Shown here: positions 7,391-13,900 of the stretch, in pieces
How positions within the stretch are numbered: position 1 is the stretch's first letter
How the letters are laid out: each line of letters opens with the position of its first letter
Assembly (NCBI GenBank): GCA_040414495.1
Contig: JBEDUI010000120.1
Span: forward strand, 1-14,798
DNA length: 14,798 bases
From: DATAVB01 sp040414495
GTDB lineage: Bacteria; Actinomycetota; Actinomycetes; Mycobacteriales; QHCD01
Reading direction: 5' to 3'
Position numbers and translations under genes: made by a program
Notes under the pieces: model-generated
Seen by the model: only the letters and a program-made list of their open reading frames with translations
Told to the model about the DNA's origin: nothing
Databases searched by the model: none

Positions 7391-10132
7391 GTCGGGCGCT
7401 TCGCGCAATTCCCAACGGGACCGGATGTCCAGCTTCGTAAACACCTTGCCCATATGCCATTCGACCGTGCGTGGGCTGATGAACAGCTGCGCCCCGATCT
7501 CCGAATTCGTCAGCCCGTCCCGAGCCAACCGGGCGATCTGCGCCTCCTGCGCCGTCAGCTTCTGCACCGATTCCACGCTGCGTTTGCGTACGGTCTCGCC
7601 GGTCGCCGACAACTCCCGGCGGGCCCGATCGGCGAATGCCTCGGTTCCCATCCGTACGAACGCCTCGTGCGCGGACCGCAGCTGCTCACGGGCATCGACC
7701 CGCCGGTTCTCCCGCCGTAACCACTCGCCGTACACCAAGCGAGTCCGGGCCTGCTCGACCCGCACGCCCGTACCAGACAGGTGATCCAACGCCTCCAGAT
7801 AGAAGGCCTCCGCGTCCGGGCCGCCGAGCAACGCCCGGCACCGCGCCTCGACCCCGAGCGCCCACGGCGTGGCGGCCGGACGAGTCGTCTGCACCAGCCG
7901 CTCCAACGCATCTTCGGCGCGCACCCGCAGGCCCAGCCGCGCCGCCGCCTCGACCAGCTCGACCAACCCCCACCCGGCCAGCCCGAGTTGCTCGGGCCGA
8001 CTGCTGGCCTGCTCGGCCGCTACCCGCGCCACCTCGTACCGGCCGAGGCCGTTGTGCAGCACCGCGTCGACCCAGTACGCGATCGTCAACCCCATGCCTT
8101 CGCCCCGGCGGTGGAATTCCGGGATGCAGGTCTCGATCAGCTTCGCGGTCTCAGCGGCCTGGCCGGACCAGCCGGCGACCCCGAGCTCGTCGTACAGCGC
8201 GATGTTGCTCCCGGTGGTCTCGGTAACCGCCCGGACCTCATCGACCAGCGCGACGGCCGCGTCCAGCTCCCCACCGAAAATATGCACACCGATCTGGGAG
8301 CTGAGCGCCAGCGGCAATACGGTAAAAGCGCCGGTGTCCCGGGTCAGGCTGACATGCCGGGCGGCCAACGCCTGCCAGCTGTCGTAATCCCACAGCACCA
8401 GGGCCGTATGGCAGGCGAGCCAGAGCCAGCGCAAGCCGATGTCGGTGGGCAGGTCCTCGCGGCGGAACGCCTCCAGCGCGCGATGCAGAGTCGGCGCCCC
8501 GGCGGCCGGGCCCTCGGTGATATAGGCAACCAGCCCGTCGAGCAGCAGATCCGAGGGCCTGGGCGGCTGCTGCGCCGGCGGGGCGGACCGCGCCGCCTCC
8601 GCGGTCTCGAACACCCCGGCGCCGCTGGCCAACCGGCCGGCGAATACGGCCGCCGACAGCGCTTCGAGGTACGTCGCCCGAGCCAGCGTCGGATCCAACG
8701 GGTCAAGCAGGTTGGCCGCCTTGAGTAGCAGGGGCGGGGCGTCACTCCCGCGGCTCACCGCGAACGCGATCTGGCCGTGCAGCAGGTCGACCTGGGCCAT
8801 CTGCAGCTCGGTCAGTGGCCCGACCTGGGCGGTCCGCAGCAGCTCCAGCGCGGCGCCGGGTGCGCCGGCCAGGTACTTCGCGTGCGCCGCCGCCAGCGCC
8901 CGCTCGATGCGGCGGGCCGGGTCCATGGTCAGTCCGGCCGACCGGGCCAGAAACGCCGCCGCGGCGGCAAAGCCGCCCCGCGCCTGCGCCCGCCCGGCGG
9001 AACGTTCCAGTTCCTCGGCCACCTCCTCGTCCGGCCCCGGTGCGGCCTGCGCCCGATGCCACGCGCGGCGGTCGGAGTCGGCCGGCGCGGTCACCTCGGC
9101 CAGGGCCAGGTGCACGCGGTGCCGCTCATCCGGCGTGGCTGAGTGATATACGGCCGAGCGCACCAACGGATGCCGGAACCGGACCCGGGTGCCGACCTCC
9201 AGCAGGCTGGCCCGTTCGGCCGGGGCCGCGGCCGCGGCGGTGAAGCCGAGTTGCTCCGCTGCCAGCCACAACAGCATCGGGTCGCCCACGGGCTCGGCCG
9301 CCGCGGTCAGCAACAGCAGCCTGGTGTCGGCCGGCAGCGATTCGATCCGGCGTTGGAAGCTCTGTTCGATCCGGCTGGTGAGCGGCCGGGCGTCCGGCAG
9401 CGAGAATCCGCCGGCCAGCTCGGCCGCGCTCATCCCGCGCGGCAACTCCAGCAACGCCAGCGGATTGCCGTCGGTCTCGGCCACGATCCGGTCTCGGATC
9501 TGGTCGTCAAGCAGACCGTGTACGGCTGAGGCCAACAGCACCCGGGCGTCCGCGTCGCTGAGCCGGTCCACCGCCAGTCCGGGCAGCCCGACCAGCTCCG
9601 GCTCGGCCTCCTTGGTGGTCGCGAACACCACCGCGATCGACTCAGCCACCAGCCGCCGGGAAACGAACGCCATTGCCTGCAGCGAGGATTTGTCCAGCCA
9701 CTGGGCGTCGTCGATCACGCACAACAGCGGCCGGTCCTCCGCCGCCAACGCCAACAGGCTCAACACGGCCAGCCCGACCAGGAATCGGTCCGGAGCCGGC
9801 CCGGGCCGCAGTCCGAACGCGACCCGGAGGGCGTCCCGCTGCGGATCCGGCAGCTCGTCGAGCCGGTCAAGAATCTGCGCGCACAGCTGATGTACGCCGG
9901 CGAACGCCAGCTCCATTTCCGATTCCACGCCCAACACTCGGGCAACGCGGAAATCGGCCGCCTCATCGAGCAGGTAGCTCAGGAGCGCCGTCTTACCGCA
10001 GCCCGGTTCGCCGCGCAGTACCAACGCCGAACTCTGCCCGGAGCGCACATCATGTACCAGCCGGACCAGCGCCGCACATTCGTTGCGCCGGCCACACAAG
10101 GTCGCCCCAACCGGACCGGTGCGCGTGGCCAT
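7385..10132 (-). CDS. LuxR-family transcriptional regulator with AAA/STAND ATPase domain (LAL type)
   Basis: A large ATP-binding regulator of the LAL class, 915 residues, within the usual 850-1000. The N-terminal NTPase has Walker A GEPGCGKT at residues 41-48 and Walker B LLCVIDDAQWLD starting at 136. A long alpha-helical, TPR-like middle follows (about 350-830). The C-terminal LuxR/GerE helix-turn-helix occupies about 859-910 (LTAQEAQIARLARDGLTNSE, then IGAQLFISPRTVEWHMGKVF). Such proteins are usually transcriptional activators of secondary-metabolite or sugar-use genes and respond to nucleotide and ligand binding. The ATG at 10132 has only a weak ribosome site. It ends 7 bases from the MFS stop, tail to tail. 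It may control the neighbouring genes, but this is inference; the intergenic palindrome at 10289-10300 could be an autoregulatory site. Confidence 0.92.
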   Translation of the reverse strand: MATRTGPVGATLCGRRNECAALVRLVHDVRSGQSSALVLRGEPGCGKTALLSYLLDEAADFRVARVLGVESEMELAFAGVHQLCAQILDRLDELPDPQRDALRVAFGLRPGPAPDRFLVGLAVLSLLALAAEDRPLLCVIDDAQWLDKSSLQAMAFVSRRLVAESIAVVFATTKEAEPELVGLPGLAVDRLSDADARVLLASAVHGLLDDQIRDRIVAETDGNPLALLELPRGMSAAELAGGFSLPDARPLTSRIEQSFQRRIESLPADTRLLLLTAAAEPVGDPMLLWLAAEQLGFTAAAAAPAERASLLEVGTRVRFRHPLVRSAVYHSATPDERHRVHLALAEVTAPADSDRRAWHRAQAAPGPDEEVAEELERSAGRAQARGGFAAAAAFLARSAGLTMDPARRIERALAAAHAKYLAGAPGAALELLRTAQVGPLTELQMAQVDLLHGQIAFAVSRGSDAPPLLLKAANLLDPLDPTLARATYLEALSAAVFAGRLASGAGVFETAEAARSAPPAQQPPRPSDLLLDGLVAYITEGPAAGAPTLHRALEAFRREDLPTDIGLRWLWLACHTALVLWDYDSWQALAARHVSLTRDTGAFTVLPLALSSQIGVHIFGGELDAAVALVDEVRAVTETTGSNIALYDELGVAGWSGQAAETAKLIETCIPEFHRRGEGMGLTIAYWVDAVLHNGLGRYEVARVAAEQASSRPEQLGLAGWGLVELVEAAARLGLRVRAEDALERLVQTTRPAATPWALGVEARCRALLGGPDAEAFYLEALDHLSGTGVRVEQARTRLVYGEWLRRENRRVDAREQLRSAHEAFVRMGTEAFADRARRELSATGETVRKRSVESVQKLTAQEAQIARLARDGLTNSEIGAQLFISPRTVEWHMGKVFTKLDIRSRWELREAPDL

Positions 10133-10288
10133 GCCTGATAGTAGGTCGGGAATCGGTGATCTTTCATCTGCGGAAACGGCGCGATTACTGCTTTTCGGGC
10201 CAGCCCCCGGTCCGCTTCACCGGCCGGCGCGGCCGCCCTGAACCCGAACACAGCCCCGGCGGCCAGTGTTAGCTCATATAACCGGAAA

Positions 10289-10300
10289 TGCTGTTCAGCA
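10289..10300. promoter_or_regulatory. Palindrome TGCTG-TT-CAGCA
   Basis: Five-base perfect arms around two bases, inside the A/T-rich patch upstream of the LAL gene. A candidate regulator site; chance is possible. Confidence 0.3.
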
Positions 10301-10635
10301 GATAATGCCATTACATAAATATGATCAATTCTGGGAAAGCGATCCTGAAGCGCATCAACGGGATCGGCGCCTCATGACCGTTCGGCGCGTCCCAGGACAG
10401 CCAAGTGCGCAAACAGCACATTGCCGTACGCATTCGTGCCGTAAATCCAAGGTACTGGATACCGGCCCGGAGACTACCGGGGTTCCTGACCCGGGGCCTC
10501 CCGGGCGCGACCGGCGTCGCTCGGCGGCACTGTTGAGTCTGAGGTGCGGCAGGCAATAACCGGTTCGCCCACCGGCTGTCCCAAAGTAGCTCAATCCCCC
10601 GATATGCCCCGACCCGGAGGCGCCGGTAAAGGCGG

Positions 10636-10656
10636 CATAATTTTTAGCCCAAGGAG
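10636..10656 (+). promoter_or_regulatory. -10-like CATAAT and ribosome site AAGGAG of the small Cys/His gene
   Basis: CATAAT (10636-10641) is a plausible -10 element; no matching -35 was found 16-18 bases upstream. AAGGAG (10651-10656) lies 5 bases before the ATG at 10662 and is what makes the 70-codon frame believable. Confidence 0.5.
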
Positions 10657-10661
10657 CGCTA

Positions 10662-10874
10662 ATGGGAACGTTTCTGATGAAACGACTCCGAACCAAGAAA
10701 TGCGTCATGTCCGGCTGTAGCGCCGAATCGGTCGGACATCTAAAATTCTCCGATCCGACCGAGATCTTCTATTTGTGCGCCGACCACATCATGGATGTCG
10801 CGTTGATGCGCTTTGATTTCATTTCGTTCACCGCCGATCCGGTCCAGAACAGCGAGGACCCGACCCGCGAGTAA
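10662..10874 (+). CDS. Small Cys/His-rich protein, possible zinc knuckle (hypothetical)
   Basis: Seventy residues, no recognised family. It has a strong AAGGAG ribosome site, a possible -10 box, and a strong hairpin 9 bases past its TAA, so it looks like a single-gene transcription unit. Cys14-x4-Cys19 near the basic N-terminus (MKRLRTKKC) and Cys39-x2-His42 (LCADH) are spaced like the two halves of a zinc-binding hairpin, with a beta-rich segment (HLKFSDPTEIFYL) between. The C-terminus is acidic (NSEDPTRE). A zinc-ribbon or redox-type role is possible, but nothing proves metal binding. An internal ATG at 10677 (codon 6) is an alternative start but lies further from the ribosome site. It converges with selD and shares no operon with it. 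A frame on the opposite strand over the same bases lacks a ribosome site. Confidence 0.7.
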   Translation: MGTFLMKRLRTKKCVMSGCSAESVGHLKFSDPTEIFYLCADHIMDVALMRFDFISFTADPVQNSEDPTRE

Positions 10875-10883
10875 TCAGACCCG

Positions 10884-10928
10884 GCGCGGGCCGTGTGCAG
10901 GCATCCCCCCAGCCCGCACGGCCCGCGC
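10884..10928 (+). terminator. Strong GC-rich hairpin after the small Cys/His gene
   Basis: Ten perfect pairs, GCGCGGGCCG (10884-10893) with CGGCCCGCGC (10919-10928), extended by TGC/GCA after a two-base bulge. It starts 9 bases after the stop. No T-run follows, as is common for actinobacterial terminators. Confidence 0.75.
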
Positions 10929-10936
10929 TGCCCCAC

Positions 10937-11007
10937 TTGGCGATCAGCGCCAACCACCGTGATCATGCGGAAAGGCCCGTGTCGCGGACCATTTCTGCAT
11001 AATCACG
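10937..11007 (-). terminator. Inverted repeats after selD, probable terminator of the sel operon
   Basis: Two nested structures lie between the convergent genes. Sixteen-base arms at 10958-10973 and 10992-11007 match at 14 of 16 positions (one mismatch can form a G-U pair). A further perfect TTGGCG-ATCAG-CGCCAA hairpin occupies 10937-10953. The large hairpin begins 7 bases past the selD stop on the minus strand. No T-run. It may act in both directions. Confidence 0.6.
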
Positions 11008-11014
11008 ATGCCGA

Positions 11015-12004
11015 TTAGCGGACCACAATCGCGTGTGGACCCGGCGGCACCAATTCGCCGATCACCGGCGCCCCCGGAATCTCGCCCACCACCAGCAATC
11101 CGCCCGAGGTTTGGGCATCGGCCAGCAGCAGCGCCTCGGCTTCGTCCACTGCGGACAGATCGACGTGTGGTGCGACCCAGTCCAGATTGCGCCGGGTTCC
11201 GCCACTGACGTACCCGTCCCGTACCGCCTGCCGGGCACCGTCCAAATAGGACACCGCGGCGGCGTCGAGAACCGCACTGCAACCGCTGGCGCGGGTCAGC
11301 TTGAACAAATGCCCCAGCAATCCGAATCCGGTCACGTCGGTCGCGCACCGGACCCCGGCCTGGCTCGCGGCCAAGGCGGCATCCCGGTTGAGCGTGGTCA
11401 TCGCGTCGATCGCGTCGCCGAATACCTCGCCGGTCGCCTTGTGCCGGGTATTGAGCACACCGATGCCCAACGGCTTCGTCAGACTCAGCGGCAACCCGGG
11501 TTCGCCGGAATCCAGGCGCATCAGCTGGTCCGGGTTGACCCGGCCGGTGACCGCCAGGCCGTATTTCGGCTCCGGGTCGTCAATGCTGTGCCCACCGGCC
11601 AGGTGGCAGGCCGCGGCGCGGGTGACGTCCAACCCGCCGCGCAGCACCTCGCCGATCAGCTCGTCCGGAAGTACGTCGCGCGGCCACATGAGCAGGTTCA
11701 CCGCGACGATCGGCTCCCCGCCCATGGCGTAAATGTCCGAGAGCGCGTTGGTTGCGGCGATCCGACCCCAGTCGTAGGGATCGTCGACCACCGGTGTGAA
11801 GAAATCGGTCGTGGCAACCAGCGTTTCGCCGCTGGGCAGGGACACCACGGCCGCGTCGTCACCGTCATCGAGGCCGATCAACAGCGTCCCCGGCGCGGCC
11901 ACGGGAATTCCCCGTAATTCGGCCAATGCGTCTTCCAATTGGCCGGGCGGGATCTTGCACGCGCACCCGCCACCATGTGCGTACTGGGTCAGCCGATACG
12001 ACAT
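11015..12004 (-). CDS. selD: Selenide, water dikinase (selenophosphate synthetase)
   Basis: SelD makes selenophosphate from selenide and ATP, the selenium donor for selenocysteyl-tRNA. With the ATG at 12004 it has 329 residues, close to the usual 340. The N-terminus RLTQYAHGGGCACKIPP aligns with the E. coli enzyme: Cys14 and Lys17 stand for the catalytic Cys17 and Lys20. This is the cysteine form, not the selenocysteine form. Nucleotide and metal-binding motifs follow: GLDDGDDAAV, TTDFFTPVVDDPYDWGRIAA and HLAGGHSIDDPEPKYGLAVT. The ATG is preferred over a GTG at 12013 because GGAAGG (12013-12018) sits 8 bases before it and would overlap the GTG itself; E. coli SelD also starts close to this position. 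It is the last gene of the selA-selB-tRNA-selD run and is followed by inverted repeats. Confidence 0.96.
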   Translation of the reverse strand: MSYRLTQYAHGGGCACKIPPGQLEDALAELRGIPVAAPGTLLIGLDDGDDAAVVSLPSGETLVATTDFFTPVVDDPYDWGRIAATNALSDIYAMGGEPIVAVNLLMWPRDVLPDELIGEVLRGGLDVTRAAACHLAGGHSIDDPEPKYGLAVTGRVNPDQLMRLDSGEPGLPLSLTKPLGIGVLNTRHKATGEVFGDAIDAMTTLNRDAALAASQAGVRCATDVTGFGLLGHLFKLTRASGCSAVLDAAAVSYLDGARQAVRDGYVSGGTRRNLDWVAPHVDLSAVDEAEALLLADAQTSGGLLVVGEIPGAPVIGELVPPGPHAIVVR

Positions 12005-12030
12005 CTGCGCCACCTTCCGCCGACGGTGAG

Positions 12031-12051
12031 TTCTGGCTTCTGGCTTCTGGC
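12031..12051 (-). repeat. Three tandem copies of a 7-base unit at the 3' end of tRNA-Sec
   Basis: TTCTGGC repeats perfectly three times on the plus strand (12031-12037, 12038-12044, 12045-12051), read as GCCAGAA on the minus strand. The first unit in transcription order contains the discriminator G and the CCA tail of the tRNA gene, so three GCCA ends lie in a row in the short gap before selD. Confidence 0.85.
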
Positions 12052-12144
12052 GGAGGCGGACGGGAATCGAACCCGCCAGGCTGAGTTTCTCGGGGCCTCA
12101 ACGGTTTTGAAGACCGCGCCGGTCACCAGGCCGGGTACGCCTCC
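12048..12144 (-). tRNA. selC: Selenocysteine tRNA, anticodon UCA
   Basis: A 97-base tRNA with an encoded G-CCA end. The acceptor arms GGAGGCG and CGCCTCC pair perfectly over seven positions; the eighth, expected to pair in bacterial tRNA-Sec, is U opposite C. The anticodon loop is CTTCAAA with anticodon TCA (12108-12110), inside a 5-pair stem with one G-U. The T arm is GCGGG-TTCGATT-CCCGT. A long variable arm forms from AGGC/GCCU and GAG/CUC with an AAA loop. The D arm pairs CCGG/CCGG. The UCA anticodon reads UGA. The gene begins 10 bases after the selB stop and ends 34 bases before the selD GTG/43 before its ATG, so it is probably cut out of the polycistronic sel transcript by RNase P and 3' nucleases. 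Confidence 0.97.
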
Positions 12145-12154
12145 GCGCCAGAGC

Positions 12155-13900
12155 CTAGCCCGACGCGGCGATCACCACCCGTTGATGATCGGCGAGTTGG
12201 CGAGTACGCCCCTGCCGGTCCAGTAATTCAAGTAGCGGTACGGCTACCCGCCGGGTCGTCTGCAATACCTGCCGGGCCTGGCTCACGGTGAATGGCTGCG
12301 GCAACCGGGCCAACCGGTGTACAGCTTCGGCATCCGCGCCGGGCAGCAGGTAGATCCCCGGAGCGACCGCGAGCAGAGCCCCGGTCCGGACCAACGTGGC
12401 CAGCTCGGCCGGGCCCAGACCCAGCCCGGTCAGCCGGTCCGACTCCGGCGCATGGAACGGTGCCCGGCCCAGGTCGCGACGCAGTTGGGTCAGCGCGGCG
12501 CTCAATGGTCCAGGCAGGTCCCGGCTGCCACTGTGGATCCGCCCGGTCGCGGCGGTCAGCGGCGGCTCGACCAGTGCGGTCAGCAGCCTCGGATCGGGCA
12601 ACCCGAGCGCACGTTGAGCCGCCTCGAACGGAATTCCGGGTTCGAGCGGATGCGCCTTTTCGTACCGCTCAACCAACCCGGCCAGGTCGACCCGCAACCG
12701 CTGCCACAGCGGCGGATCGACCAGCCAGTCGGCGGCGACCGGTTCCGTGGTCGGGGTCAGGCCCATAGCCTGCAACTGACCGGTTTGTACGAAGCCGCGC
12801 CTACGCAGTTCGGTATCCGCGTCGGGCGGCGCGGCCAACTCGCGGGCCCGGGCCGGACCCGCACCGCGGCCCCGCAGTGGCGGCGGCCGTACGTCCAGGA
12901 CCTGGACGCCGGCCGCGATCACCCGCCGACCGGGGTCGCGCAGCAACGCCCGGTCGCCGATCCGCAACGGCACCGGGCGGGCCAACCGAATCCGCGCGGT
13001 GTCCGGACCGAGCGGCCGGATCGTGGCCGGCAGGCTGGCCGACCCGATGTGCATCATCAGCTGCCGAGGCAACGCCGCTTCGTTTTCCAGCCGGGCGTCC
13101 AGAACATCGGTCAGCAGCCACCGGTCCGGGCTGACCAGGACATCGCCGCGACCGACCTGCTCGCGCGCCACCCCACGCAGGTTGACCGCGACCCGGGCCA
13201 CCGCCGGAACGGTCTCGGCCGGCGAACCCAACGCCTGCAGTCCGCGTACGACCGCCGCCAACCCGGCCGGCTCCAGCCGTACCTCATCTCCCACCGACAA
13301 CGTGCCCGCCGCCAACGTGCCGGTCACGACCGTACCGGCGCCGCGGATCGTGAACGCCCGGTCGACCCAGAGCCGGACCGGCGCGCTGACGTCCGGTGCC
13401 GGCAGCCCGTCAACGAGCCGATCCAAAGCGCCCCGTAACTCCTCGAGACCTGAGCCGGTACGGCCGCTGACCGCCACCGACTCGAGGCCACCGAGCGGTG
13501 TCGCGGCCAACTCGGCCAACGCCTGTTCCCGGGCCAACCCGGGGTCGGCCAGGTCGGACCGGGTGATCGCCAACAGCCCGTGCCGTACCCGCAATGCCCG
13601 CAACGCCGCCAGGTGCTCGGCCGACTGCGGCATCCAACCCTCGTCGGCGGCGACCACGAACAGCACCGCCGGCACCGGCCCGACCCCGGCCAGCATGTTC
13701 GGTACGAACCGCTCGTGCCCGGGCACGTCGACGAACGCGACCCGCCGCCCGGATGGGAGCGTGGTCCAGGCGAAACCGAGGTCGATGGTCATGCCGCGGG
13801 CCTGCTCGGCCGCCCAGCGGTCGGGCTCCATGCCGGTGAGTAGCCGGACCAGGGTGGATTTCCCGTGGTCCACGTGCCCCGCGCTCGCTACGACGTACAT
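12155..13900 (-). CDS. selB: Selenocysteine-specific translation elongation factor
   Basis: SelB is the EF-Tu-like GTPase that brings Sec-tRNA to UGA codons next to an mRNA hairpin (SECIS). It has 581 residues, typical for bacteria. G1 is GHVDHGKS at residues 8-15, the switch region has GMTIDLGFAW (36-45), G3 is DVPGHE (58-63), and G4 is TRSD (113-116), the SelB variant of NKxD. Domain II begins near LWVDRAFTIRGAGTVVTGTL. The C-terminal third holds the winged-helix repeats that bind SECIS; the last is clear (FTVSQARQVLQTTRRVAVPL, then LELLDRQGRTRQLADHQRVV), close to E. coli. The ATG at 13900 lies inside selA, 13 bases before its stop, implying translational coupling. The TAG at 12155-12157 is followed at once by the tRNA-Sec gene. 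Confidence 0.96.
   Translation of the reverse strand: MYVVASAGHVDHGKSTLVRLLTGMEPDRWAAEQARGMTIDLGFAWTTLPSGRRVAFVDVPGHERFVPNMLAGVGPVPAVLFVVAADEGWMPQSAEHLAALRALRVRHGLLAITRSDLADPGLAREQALAELAATPLGGLESVAVSGRTGSGLEELRGALDRLVDGLPAPDVSAPVRLWVDRAFTIRGAGTVVTGTLAAGTLSVGDEVRLEPAGLAAVVRGLQALGSPAETVPAVARVAVNLRGVAREQVGRGDVLVSPDRWLLTDVLDARLENEAALPRQLMMHIGSASLPATIRPLGPDTARIRLARPVPLRIGDRALLRDPGRRVIAAGVQVLDVRPPPLRGRGAGPARARELAAPPDADTELRRRGFVQTGQLQAMGLTPTTEPVAADWLVDPPLWQRLRVDLAGLVERYEKAHPLEPGIPFEAAQRALGLPDPRLLTALVEPPLTAATGRIHSGSRDLPGPLSAALTQLRRDLGRAPFHAPESDRLTGLGLGPAELATLVRTGALLAVAPGIYLLPGADAEAVHRLARLPQPFTVSQARQVLQTTRRVAVPLLELLDRQGRTRQLADHQRVVIAASG

Larger units (their letters stand above)
10133..10661. other. 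529-base stretch without a convincing gene
   Basis: It lies between the divergent LAL gene and the small Cys/His gene and should hold both promoters. Around 10270-10335 the composition drops to A/T-rich, unlike its surroundings. Within it are the palindrome TGCTG-TT-CAGCA (10289-10300) and, on the minus strand, a TTATAT near 10276-10281 that might be a -10 for the LAL gene. Near 10477-10494 a short GC hairpin (CCGGG/CCCGG) occurs. Open frames here have no ribosome site and no family resemblance. Confidence 0.5.

Noticed and set aside
10321..10536. ATG frame with an in-frame TGA at 10375-10377 that would give a 71-residue protein with selenocysteine at position 19
   Set aside because: No ribosome site, no Cys or redox motif next to the UGA, no family resemblance on either side, and only a weak hairpin downstream. 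An open frame of this size is expected by chance in GC-rich DNA.
10266..10559. 97-codon plus-strand frame in the gap before the small gene
   Set aside because: No Shine-Dalgarno, Arg/Pro-rich shadow-like composition, and no recognised family.
10355..10708. 117-codon minus-strand frame opposite the small Cys/His gene and its promoter
   Set aside because: Low-complexity Arg/Gly/Pro composition, no ribosome site, and it overlaps a better supported gene on the plus strand.
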